From: an uncultured Succinatimonas sp.
GTDB lineage: Bacteria; Pseudomonadota; Gammaproteobacteria; Enterobacterales; Succinivibrionaceae
Direction of reading: 5' to 3'
DNA length: 8,229 nucleotides
Assembly (NCBI GenBank): GCA_937880335.1
Contig: CALFLJ010000206.1
Location: forward strand, 1-8,229
Shown here in pieces: positions 1 through 6,426 of this stretch. A model generated the notes under the pieces. The model saw nothing but the letters and a program-made list of their open reading frames with translations, was not told the origin of the DNA and did not search any database. Position 1 is the first letter of the stretch. Each line of letters begins with the position of its first letter. The position numbers were made by a program, and so were the translations under genes.

Positions 1-389
1 CTGGATTTAATGCATCTTTAGACTCTGTTTTAGGAGATTGCATCGATTTAAACAAGGTTATAAATGCAAGCGAGGATTTTTTACCTGACTACATCACAAA
101 TCTTCCTGATGATTATGCTCCTAAAGACTTTACCTTAAAGCCTTCAAATCCAATGGATCTTGTTGATATAAATGAACCTAAGGAAGAGGAGAAACCTTTG
201 ACAGCTAAGAGCAATGAAGAAGATCCTCAGGATGTACAGTATTTTACCCCAGGAGGTGGGGTCGCAAGTATTGGTCCTGATGGTAAGCCTATAGTAAAAG
301 ATCATGAAGGTAGCAAATCACTAGATGATTTTGGTGAAGCTAAAGGTCCTATGTCAATTGACGAAAATGGATTTCCGATTAAAAATTAG
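1..389 (+). CDS. C-terminal part of an unrecognised acidic protein (5' end outside the window)
   Basis: The frame that starts at base 3 is open from the window edge to the TAA at 387-389, giving 128 residues of a longer protein. The first internal ATG, at 153, has no convincing ribosome-binding site and lies inside the continuous frame, so it is probably not the true start. The fragment is rich in Asp, Glu, Pro and Lys, and an acidic stretch EPKEEEKP occurs at about residues 58-65. The last 40 residues contain two related short motifs: SIGPDGKPIVK at 89-99 and SIDENGFPIKN at 118-128. No membrane segment, signal peptide or catalytic motif is visible, and the tail looks flexible and hydrophilic. 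I do not recognise the family and assign no function. The gene converges on the trp operon and shows no link to tryptophan synthesis. Confidence 0.7.
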   Translation, partial: GFNASLDSVLGDCIDLNKVINASEDFLPDYITNLPDDYAPKDFTLKPSNPMDLVDINEPKEEEKPLTAKSNEEDPQDVQYFTPGGGVASIGPDGKPIVKDHEGSKSLDDFGEAKGPMSIDENGFPIKN

Positions 390-872
390 TTAGCTTTCAA
401 TCTTATATCTTTATTGCCTGGATTATTTGCCATAAATTGTATTTTTAGAAAGAGTTAACTAAATCTAGAATGATCTTTAGTTTTCTGCAGTTTATGAAGT
501 TTTTTTAAGTGTATCACTTATAGAGTTTTTTTTAGCCTGATATAAAGTTCATACGTAAATGATTAAGGGAGTTTTCTGAGATATTAAAGCAGGATAAGCT
601 CGGTTATATTGAAAAGGCATTGTATCAGGATTGTTTGAAACTATTCCTTCAAAAATTTTTTTTAGATGTTTATAACTTTGCCTCTTATGGTTTTAGACTT
701 TAGGTAGTAAAAAATCTTTGCAGGTATAAACAGACAGGAGATTTTGTAAATTATCTTATGCAAAGAGATGCTCCTTAGTACTTTAAAAGATGAAAAAAAA
801 TATTTATCTTTTCAGAAAATCTTTCTTTAACTATATATGAAATAATAAATTTTGTTGTTCTATTTTTAAATT
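390..872. other. Intergenic region with no confident gene
   Basis: This AT-rich stretch separates the plus-strand partial gene from the 3' end of the trp operon. It contains two weak plus-strand terminator-like signals. One is a 6-bp stem TAAGTG/CACTTA (506-520) followed after five bases by a run of eight T. The other is an AT-only stem TTTGAA/TTCAAA (634-653) followed by a run of eight T. Either could end the upstream gene, but both stems are weak. A plus-strand frame is open over 563-700 and continues after one TAG to 778. It has no start codon or ribosome-binding site and may be a decayed gene remnant or chance. I see no tRNA, insertion sequence or CRISPR repeat. Confidence 0.5.
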
Positions 873-920
873 AGAGTTGCCTGAATTTTAAATGATCTAG
901 GATTTAAATTAGGCAACTCT
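873..920 (-). terminator. Long hairpin after trpA, candidate end of the trp operon
   Basis: The arms AGAGTTGCCT (873-882) and AGGCAACTCT (911-920) are a perfect 10-bp inverted repeat. Inner AT-rich arms (about 884-893 and 902-910) extend the stem with one bulge. The hairpin begins nine bases past the trpA stop codon. On the trp strand it is followed by AATTTAAAAATA rather than a clean U-run; on the plus strand it is followed by TTTT. It may therefore be a bidirectional terminator between convergent genes, or an mRNA 3'-end stabilising structure. The hairpin is directly visible; its terminator activity is inferred. Confidence 0.6.
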
Positions 921-929
921 TTTAAAGAT

Positions 930-1745
930 TTACATTTTTGTTGCTTGTTTCATTTTCCTTACATATTCACCTAACTTATCAAGCATAATTTCAGGACAGG
1001 AAAGGTTTTCTTCGATAATCTTTACGCAGGCAGATCCTGCAATCGCACCCACAGCTCCAATTTTTAAAGCCTCTTTTACATGTTCTGGTGTAGAAATACC
1101 AAAGCCTATGATAGGAGCTGCTCCTCCAAGCTCTTTTATACGAGATATAACTTTTTGTGGTTTACCAAATATATTCTCTGTGCCGGTAATACCAAAGCGA
1201 GAGAGTACGTATGTATATCCAGTAGATACCTTTGAGATCTGCTGTAGTGTCTCCTCTGATGCATTAGGCGGTGCAATAAGTACTGTGTTTATATTGTGTT
1301 TTTTAGCACACTTTAAAAAGTCCTCTTGTGTACATAACATATTTATAGGAACATCTGGGACTAAAACAGCATCAATACCATTTTCGCTTGCTAATCTGTA
1401 AAAATTTTCTATGCCGTGAGCTGTTACAACATTTGCGTAAACTAAAATGGAAATAGGTATATTGTCATTTGTAGAGCGAATTTCTTTTATAAGTTTGAAG
1501 AAATCTGAGGTTTTAGCACCTGAGGCTAAAGCTCTTTTGTCGGCATGCTGAATAACAGGTCCATCAGCGCAAGGATCGGAGAATGGAAAGCCTAATTCAA
1601 GGGCATCAGCTCCATTATCAATTAAGGTTTTGATTATCTTAACTGATGTCTCAAAGTCAGGATCACATACGGTTACAAAAGGGACAAAACCTCCCTCATT
1701 ACGAGCCTTTAATGCATTAAAGGTATTTTCAAAACGTAAAGTCAT
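930..1745 (-). CDS. trpA: Tryptophan synthase alpha chain
   Basis: A 271-residue TrpA of normal length. It cleaves indole-3-glycerol phosphate to indole and glyceraldehyde 3-phosphate and passes indole through the complex tunnel to TrpB in the cytoplasm. The TIM-barrel signature ALELGFPFSDPCADGP is at residues 48-63. The expected catalytic acids are Glu50 and Asp61, equivalent to E. coli Glu49 and Asp60. GFGIS and a phosphate-binding AIAGSACV segment are near the C-terminus. The ATG at 1743-1745 is preceded by a very strong ribosome-binding site, AGGAGGA, that overlaps the trpB TAG stop. The gap between the two genes is nine bases, so translation is probably coupled and the alpha and beta chains made in matched amounts. 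It is the last gene of the operon. Confidence 0.98.
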   Translation of the reverse strand: MTLRFENTFNALKARNEGGFVPFVTVCDPDFETSVKIIKTLIDNGADALELGFPFSDPCADGPVIQHADKRALASGAKTSDFFKLIKEIRSTNDNIPISILVYANVVTAHGIENFYRLASENGIDAVLVPDVPINMLCTQEDFLKCAKKHNINTVLIAPPNASEETLQQISKVSTGYTYVLSRFGITGTENIFGKPQKVISRIKELGGAAPIIGFGISTPEHVKEALKIGAVGAIAGSACVKIIEENLSCPEIMLDKLGEYVRKMKQATKM

Positions 1746-1754
1746 GCTCTCCTC

Positions 1755-2984
1755 CTATTTAACGTACTTTAAGCTAGAGATATCGATACCATTTTCTTTT
1801 ATGCAGCCTTTTTGTTCTAAAATATCTGAAACATTAAAGATATCTTTATCACCACGACCTGATAAGTTAACTACAAAAATCTGCTCTTTTTGAGGATTTT
1901 CTCTCATTACTCTTAAAGCATAAGCTAATGCATGAGATGACTCTAATGCTGGGATAATTCCTTCTTTTTCAGAGAGTTCAACGAAAGCTGCCAATGCCTC
2001 ATCATCAGTAGCTCCCACATATTTAACTCTGCCACTTTCTTTTAAGTAAGCATGTTGTGGTCCTATAGAGGGAAAGTCCAATCCTGCAGATACAGAATAG
2101 GACTCTTTTATCTGACCATCTTCAGTTTGCAGGTTTTTAGAATATGCGCCAAAGAATATTCCATCCTCACCTTTTGCTAAAGTACCGCCATGTTTTCCTG
2201 TGGCAATACCTAAGCCATAAGGTTCAACACCATAAAGAGGAACATCTGTATCTAAAAATCTTGTAAACATACCGATGGCATTAGAACCACCACCTACACA
2301 AGCTATACAGGCATCAGGAAGTCTTCCTTCCTCATTGAGGATTTGGTCGTAAATTTCCTCACCTATTATTTTTTGAAATTCCCTTACAATTGTTGGGAAT
2401 GGGTGTGGTCCTGCAGCTGTGCCAATCATATAGTGGGTATGCTCAAAGTTAGCTGCATAGTCACGTAAAGCTTCATTACAAGCCTCTTTTAAGGTAGCAG
2501 CTCCCACTGTAACAGGTACTACCTCAGCCCCCATAAGACGCATTCTAAATACATTAGGTTTTTGTCTTACAGTATCAGTAGCTCCCATATAGATACGGCA
2601 TTTAAAACCTAAGAGAGCACAGATTAAAGCCGTGGCAACACCATGCTGACCTGCACCTGTCTCTGCAATAATGCGGGTTTTACCCATACGCCTGGCAAGT
2701 AAGGCCTGTCCTAAAACCTGATTTGTCTTGTGAGCTCCGCCGTGAAGAAGATCTTCTCGTTTTAAGTAAATCTTAGTCTTAGTGCCTTTTGTCAAATTTC
2801 TACATAAAGTAAGAGGAGTTGGACGTCCTGCATACTTATTTAAAAGGGCAGTAAGTTCTTCTTTAAATTTAGGATCTGCAATAGCATCAACATAGGCCTT
2901 TTCTAATTCATCTAATGCCGGAATTAAAACCTCAGGTACGTATTGCCCACCGTATTTACCAAAAAAAGGGTTTAAAATGGTCAT
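1755..2984 (-). CDS. trpB: Tryptophan synthase beta chain
   Basis: A 409-residue PLP enzyme that condenses indole with L-serine to make L-tryptophan, as the beta part of the alpha2-beta2 complex. The PLP lysine is Lys86 in HGGAHKTNQ. The catalytic Glu108 lies in AETGAGQHG. The glycine-rich PLP phosphate loop GGGSNAIG is at 231-238, and LSGRGDKD is near the C-terminus. It matches the enteric TrpB1 type closely throughout. It is about 12 residues longer than the E. coli protein, mostly as a C-terminal tail that ends SSLKYVK. The ATG is supported by GGAG eight bases upstream. It starts 13 bases after trpCF and is followed nine bases later by trpA, as expected for co-translated subunits. Confidence 0.98.
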   Translation of the reverse strand: MTILNPFFGKYGGQYVPEVLIPALDELEKAYVDAIADPKFKEELTALLNKYAGRPTPLTLCRNLTKGTKTKIYLKREDLLHGGAHKTNQVLGQALLARRMGKTRIIAETGAGQHGVATALICALLGFKCRIYMGATDTVRQKPNVFRMRLMGAEVVPVTVGAATLKEACNEALRDYAANFEHTHYMIGTAAGPHPFPTIVREFQKIIGEEIYDQILNEEGRLPDACIACVGGGSNAIGMFTRFLDTDVPLYGVEPYGLGIATGKHGGTLAKGEDGIFFGAYSKNLQTEDGQIKESYSVSAGLDFPSIGPQHAYLKESGRVKYVGATDDEALAAFVELSEKEGIIPALESSHALAYALRVMRENPQKEQIFVVNLSGRGDKDIFNVSDILEQKGCIKENGIDISSLKYVK

Positions 2985-2997
2985 TCTCTTTTCTCCG

Positions 2998-4419
2998 TTA
3001 AAAATTCTTTATCATTTCCAAGGCTTCTTTGATTTTATTGGGATCTTTTAAGCCTTTTTCACTTTCAAGTTTTGAGTTAAGGTCAAGCCCTATAAAGTTT
3101 TGTTCAAGGGCGCTTTGTAAATTTTCAAGTCCAATGCCACCTGATAGTAAAGTCTTTTCTTTTAAGACATAATCAGGAATCTCATTCCAGTTAAAAGTAC
3201 AACCAGAACCTGGTTTTTTTGCGTCTAAGATAAAGAGATCGCATAAAGGCATATAATCATTAAATAATTTAAAGCTATCTTTATTTTCTATGCTTAAGGC
3301 TTTAATAATCTTAATATGAGGTAACTTTTCTTTTAAATTTTTTATAAATTGCTTATTTTCTGTGCCATGTAATTGCACATAATCTAAAGATAATAAGGTG
3401 GCAATATTGACGATCTTCTCTAGTTCATCATCCATAAATACACCACAGAATTTGATTTTGCCTAAGAACTCATCTTTTAAGGCTAAGGCCTCAGCAGGGG
3501 AGATAAAACGTGGAGATTTTTCTACAAAAATAAAGCCTGCAATTGAGGCGTGTCCTTTAACACAGGCTCTAAGAGCTTCTCTTGTCTTAATTCCGCAAAC
3601 CTTATTTAATCCATAAAGCATAGACTTGGCTTTAAAGGATACATCCTTATTTGAGGTTAAGGCTGAGCCTATTAGGAAATTGGAAATAGGACGCAGGGAA
3701 ACTAAATCTTTATGTGTATTTATGCCAGACTCTGAGATTACGATTTGATCTTGATTGAAAATAGGATAAAGCTTCATAGCCTTGTTTAAGTCAACCTTTA
3801 AGGTCTTAAGATCACGGTTGTTTATCCCAACTATAGGAAAGTTATGTTCTTTGGCAAAATAAGCCTCATCCTCATTTTCAACTTCTACTAATACATCAAG
3901 ATTTAACTTTAAGGCATAGTTATAAAGCTCAAGGAAATATTCTTTATCAAGTACAGAGAGCATAAGTAAAATTGCATCAGCACCTGCATTGTAAGCCATG
4001 TCAATCTGAGATTTGCAGATTATGAAGTCTTTACATAGGCATGGGAGATCTGTATTACTTTTTACATAATTTAGATAATTAAGTGAACCTTTGAAAAAAT
4101 GCTCCTCGCATAAAACAGAGATTGCATTTGCGTGCTCTTTATAGACTGAAATTAGTTTGTCTAAATTAAAGTCCTTACAAAAATCACCTAATGTAGGAGA
4201 GGACTGTTTGCACTCTAGGATAAAATTCCGACCTTTAGAACTTAATGCCTTTTTGAGACTTACAATCTTATGCTCTCTATTTAATTTTACGGCTTTATAT
4301 TTTTTTACATCTAAAACTTTGGCATTTATGATGGTAGCTAAGACTGTACCTTCTAAGGCTTTGTGGTTTAAACCAAAATAAGCTTGGGCATCTTTATTTA
4401 AAGGTTCGGTATGTAACAT
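2998..4419 (-). CDS. trpC: Bifunctional indole-3-glycerol-phosphate synthase / phosphoribosylanthranilate isomerase (TrpC-TrpF fusion)
   Basis: A 473-residue fusion of two TIM barrels, like the E. coli trpC product (about 453). The N-terminal IGPS domain (about 1-270) has ECKQSSP at 69-75 (substrate-binding Lys71), CKDFII at 129-134, GINNRDL at 198-204 and SESGI at 229-233. The C-terminal PRAI domain (about 272-473) starts with KVCG, where Cys275 is the expected general base. LDAKKPGSG carries the expected general acid Asp399, and LSGG and GLDLNSK follow. PRAI converts PRA to CdRP, and IGPS cyclises CdRP to indole-glycerol phosphate. I chose the ATG at 4417-4419: AAGGA lies eight bases upstream, and MLHTEPL is a natural N-terminus. 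A longer TTG-started frame overlapping trpD lacks support. The gap to trpD is 22 bases. This fusion is characteristic of enteric-type gammaproteobacteria. Confidence 0.97.
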   Translation of the reverse strand: MLHTEPLNKDAQAYFGLNHKALEGTVLATIINAKVLDVKKYKAVKLNREHKIVSLKKALSSKGRNFILECKQSSPTLGDFCKDFNLDKLISVYKEHANAISVLCEEHFFKGSLNYLNYVKSNTDLPCLCKDFIICKSQIDMAYNAGADAILLMLSVLDKEYFLELYNYALKLNLDVLVEVENEDEAYFAKEHNFPIVGINNRDLKTLKVDLNKAMKLYPIFNQDQIVISESGINTHKDLVSLRPISNFLIGSALTSNKDVSFKAKSMLYGLNKVCGIKTREALRACVKGHASIAGFIFVEKSPRFISPAEALALKDEFLGKIKFCGVFMDDELEKIVNIATLLSLDYVQLHGTENKQFIKNLKEKLPHIKIIKALSIENKDSFKLFNDYMPLCDLFILDAKKPGSGCTFNWNEIPDYVLKEKTLLSGGIGLENLQSALEQNFIGLDLNSKLESEKGLKDPNKIKEALEMIKNF

Positions 4420-4441
4420 TTTTTTTATCCTTGCTTTTAAA

Positions 4442-5461
4442 TTATTCGCCACGAGAGATACGGGCAATCTGTTCAAATTTAACTATGCCTAAACCTGAAG
4501 CAATTGCGTCCATTGCAAGTTCAAAACCCAATTTAAGATTTTCGCATAGGCCATCTAAGCGCAACATGGCAGCGGCATTAGCTGCAATCACAGCATTTTG
4601 AGCATCTGTTCCTTTGCCACTTAAAATATCTAAAGCTATCTGGGCATTTTCTTTTGGAGTACCTCCTAATAATTGGTCCTGATGATAACAAGCTTTAATG
4701 CCAAAACTCTCCTTAGTAATAATGCCATCTACAATTTTTCCATCTTCAAAAAGTTCTGAGTAGTAGGTAGTACCAAAGGTTGCAATCTCGTCCATGCCGT
4801 TTCCATTTACTACCATGGCACGTTTTACCCCTGAAAGCTTTAAGGCATTTGCTAAGATATTATTTAAATTTTTGTCATAGCAGCCTAAAAGCTCGTAATC
4901 GACATGTGCAGGATTTGTTAAAGGGCCTAAAATATTGAAGATAGTTGATGTGCCTAAGGCTTTACGAACTGGGGCTGCAAAGCGCATTCCCTGGTGATAG
5001 ACCTGAGCGAAGAAGAAGGCAAAACCACATTCCTCTAATGCCTTACGGGTTAATGTCTCGTCACAGCGTATATCATAACCTAAGCACTCTAAGACATCAG
5101 ATGCTCCTGTTTTTGATGAAACTGCGGTATTGCCGTGTTTTGCAACATGTAATCCTAATACAGCACAAATGATGCCGGTTATAGTAGAGATATTGATGGT
5201 TTTAAGTTTGTCTCCACCTGTGCCTACAATTTCGCCAATCTTTATGGTTTGATTACGGTTAAACGGCTTGGCAGCTTCAATCATAGCTGAGGCTGCACCG
5301 CCTATTTCATCTGCGGTGTAACCTGTCATCTTAAGAGCTGTAAGTAGGGAGCCAAATACTATAGGATCAAGCTTGCCTGCGAAGATATCTGAAAAGATTT
5401 CATGACTTTCATTGAAGGTTAAACCCTGACCTTGATAAAGCTTTTCCAAAATAGCACTCAT
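4442..5461 (-). CDS. trpD: Anthranilate phosphoribosyltransferase
   Basis: A 339-residue enzyme that joins anthranilate to PRPP, giving phosphoribosylanthranilate. It is a stand-alone TrpD with no glutamine-amidotransferase domain. Family motifs are GTGGD at 80-84 (PRPP binding), KHGN at 108-111, SSKTGASDVLE at 115-125, GPLTNPA at 179-185 and MDE with Asp224/Glu225 (metal binding). After KHGN the usual Arg is replaced by Thr, which is a mild oddity. Two ATGs lie six bases apart. I prefer the second (5459-5461): AGGA lies eight bases upstream, whereas it is only about three bases from the first, and MSAILEKL aligns with the start of the E. coli domain. The first ATG would add Met-Lys. It heads the DCFBA block, directly downstream of attenuator 2. 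Confidence 0.96.
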   Translation of the reverse strand: MSAILEKLYQGQGLTFNESHEIFSDIFAGKLDPIVFGSLLTALKMTGYTADEIGGAASAMIEAAKPFNRNQTIKIGEIVGTGGDKLKTINISTITGIICAVLGLHVAKHGNTAVSSKTGASDVLECLGYDIRCDETLTRKALEECGFAFFFAQVYHQGMRFAAPVRKALGTSTIFNILGPLTNPAHVDYELLGCYDKNLNNILANALKLSGVKRAMVVNGNGMDEIATFGTTYYSELFEDGKIVDGIITKESFGIKACYHQDQLLGGTPKENAQIALDILSGKGTDAQNAVIAANAAAMLRLDGLCENLKLGFELAMDAIASGLGIVKFEQIARISRGE

Positions 5462-5501
5462 TTTCATTTTCCTTTATTTAAATCTCAAAAAGTATAGATA
5501 T

Positions 5502-5530
5502 AAAAAAACCCGCATTACGCGGGTCTTTTT
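5502..5530 (-). terminator. Attenuator 2 terminator (before trpD)
   Basis: On the trp strand, region 3 ACCCGC (5524-5519) and region 4 GCGGGT (5513-5508) form a 6-bp GC-rich stem with loop GTAAT. A run of T continues through 5502, and an A-run with one G (5530-5525) can lengthen the stem against the U-run. It lies about 40 bases before the trpD start, where read-through is needed to express trpDCFBA. This is a canonical intrinsic terminator shape. Confidence 0.9.
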
Positions 5531-5575
5531 ATGTTTTATGAATAAGTTTTATTTTTTGCAAACACAAAAACCCCG

Positions 5576-5623
5576 CTATGTAACGAGGTGCCACCAAAGG
5601 TTAATGTTTGCAAAAATAATCAT
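5576..5623 (-). CDS. Second trp leader peptide (15 aa, before trpD)
   Basis: The ATG at 5621-5623 opens a 15-codon frame, MIIFANINLWWHLVT, that ends in TAG. Adjacent UGG codons are codons 10 and 11 (5596-5591). An AGGA about ten bases upstream can serve as ribosome-binding site. The peptide itself is expected to have no function; its translation senses charged tRNA-Trp and controls the hairpin choice just downstream. Tandem Trp codons, the region 1:2 hairpin and the terminator, all in the correct order, make chance very unlikely. Confidence 0.9.
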   Translation of the reverse strand: MIIFANINLWWHLVT

Positions 5624-5657
5624 TTCTTTTTCTTCCTTAAAATCAATCTATGTTTTA

Positions 5658-5686
5658 AATTTACTTCAGCTTATTTTATTTGTAAA
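5658..5686 (-). promoter_or_regulatory. Candidate promoter for the trpDCFBA unit
   Basis: On the minus strand TTTACA (5686-5681; five of six to the -35 consensus) is followed by 17 bases and TAAATT (5663-5658; four of six to the -10). This predicts a start near 5651, about 28 bases before the leader ATG, similar to the spacing in E. coli trp. The sequence strongly resembles the region before the trpE leader at 8110-8138. The region is AT-rich, so chance matches are easy. Confidence 0.5.
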
Positions 5687-5707
5687 TATAAATCTTAAAA
5701 AATTTTG

Positions 5708-5739
5708 AAATGGTGCATCTTTGAAAAAAAATGGTGCAT
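5708..5739. repeat. Pair of 11-bp direct repeats upstream of the trpD promoter
   Basis: AAATGGTGCAT occurs exactly twice on the plus strand, at 5708-5718 and 5729-5739, 21 bases apart from start to start, which is about two helical turns. A near copy, AAATGGCGCAC (9 of 11), lies in the opposite orientation at 5812-5802. The pair sits 22 bases upstream of the candidate -35, a typical position for an activator or auxiliary operator. It does not resemble the E. coli TrpR operator (CTAGTT-type half-sites). The binding protein is unknown. Confidence 0.45.
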
Positions 5740-5838
5740 AGAATATAAAAGATTTTAAGCATTAAAAATTTGTACCAAATCTTAGACATATTTTAATTAA
5801 AGTGCGCCATTTCGTTGATTTATAAGCTTTTTTAAAGC

Positions 5839-6426
5839 TTAAATTGCATCTAAAGCTTTTTTTAGTATTTCTCTTCCATAAGTTGTCATAATTGATTCTG
5901 GGTGAAACTGTAATCCTAGAATTTTCAAATTCTTCTCGTATAAGGCCATGCACATACCTTCATAGCTTGCTAAAATCTCAACATTTTCAGGCAAGTTTGT
6001 GACAATAAGTGAGTGGTAGCGAGCTACACGTAAAGGGGAGGGGAGATTTTCAAAGCAGGCTTTTGCCTGATGTTCTATATACGATACTTTTCCATGCACA
6101 ATTTGCGGTGCATTTATAACCTTTCCTCCTAAAACAAAACCTAGGGCCTGATGTCCAAGACAAATACCTAGCATGGGAGTTTTGCCTAAATTACTTTCAA
6201 TAATAGGAATTAGATTATTCGCAAGTTGTGGTGTAGATGGACCTGGAGATAGAACTAAGGTAACCTTGTGTTTTTTTAATCTAAGCTCCTCAATAAGTTT
6301 GTTTATAAAATCTACATCAACATCATTTCTGTAGACTAAAACTTCTTTGCCTAATGTTTTAAATTCGCTGACTAAGTTGTAGGTAAAAGAGTCAAAATTA
6401 TCAATAAAAACAATAGTATGTTGCAT
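5839..6426 (-). CDS. trpG: Anthranilate synthase component II (glutamine amidotransferase)
   Basis: A 195-residue class I glutamine amidotransferase that hydrolyses glutamine and channels ammonia to TrpE. The nucleophile Cys89 lies in GICLGHQALG (87-96). The triad is completed by His175 and Glu177 in FHPES. PGPSTP (61-66) forms the oxyanion-side loop, and VHGK (110-113) and RYHSL (136-140) are typical of TrpG/PabA. It could in principle also serve p-aminobenzoate synthase, but its position directly after trpE supports anthranilate synthase. The ATG immediately follows the trpE TAA with no gap, and AGGAGG lies eight bases upstream inside trpE, so the subunits should be translationally coupled. 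It is free-standing, not fused to TrpD. A weak AT-only hairpin at its end lacks a U-run, so read-through into attenuator 2 is likely. Confidence 0.96.
   Translation of the reverse strand: MQHTIVFIDNFDSFTYNLVSEFKTLGKEVLVYRNDVDVDFINKLIEELRLKKHKVTLVLSPGPSTPQLANNLIPIIESNLGKTPMLGICLGHQALGFVLGGKVINAPQIVHGKVSYIEHQAKACFENLPSPLRVARYHSLIVTNLPENVEILASYEGMCMALYEKNLKILGLQFHPESIMTTYGREILKKALDAI

Larger units (their letters stand above)
5502..5651 (-). promoter_or_regulatory. trpDCFBA leader RNA with transcription attenuator
   Basis: This is the predicted leader transcript before trpD. Region 1 ACCTCGT (5589-5583) can pair with region 2 GCGGGGT (5576-5570) with two G-U pairs, around loop TACATA. Region 2 GCGGG can instead pair with region 3 CCCGC, extended across one mismatch by U-A pairs, to give an antiterminator. 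Regions 3 and 4 form the terminator. The two Trp codons directly abut region 1, and the leader stop codon touches region 2. A ribosome stalled for Trp would thus free region 2 to pair with region 3, and a ribosome that reaches the stop would block it. The transcript start near 5651 is inferred from the promoter-like sequence. Confidence 0.88.

Noticed and set aside
1108..1893. Plus-strand frames inside trpA and trpB
   Set aside because: They are antisense shadows of clearly conserved genes, without ribosome-binding sites.
4420..4476. TTG start for trpCF that overlaps the end of trpD
   Set aside because: The ATG at 4419 has AAGGA eight bases upstream, and MLHTEPL is a better N-terminus; the extra 19 codons are the trpD end in another frame and its spacer.
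5821..5840. Hairpin AAGCTT/AAGCTT just after trpG as a terminator
   Set aside because: The stem is short and AT-rich with no following U-run, so it is unlikely to stop transcription from trpEG.
5762..5953. 63-codon minus-strand frame overlapping the trpG end
   Set aside because: It lies largely in a different frame of trpG, has no ribosome-binding site support and an implausible composition.
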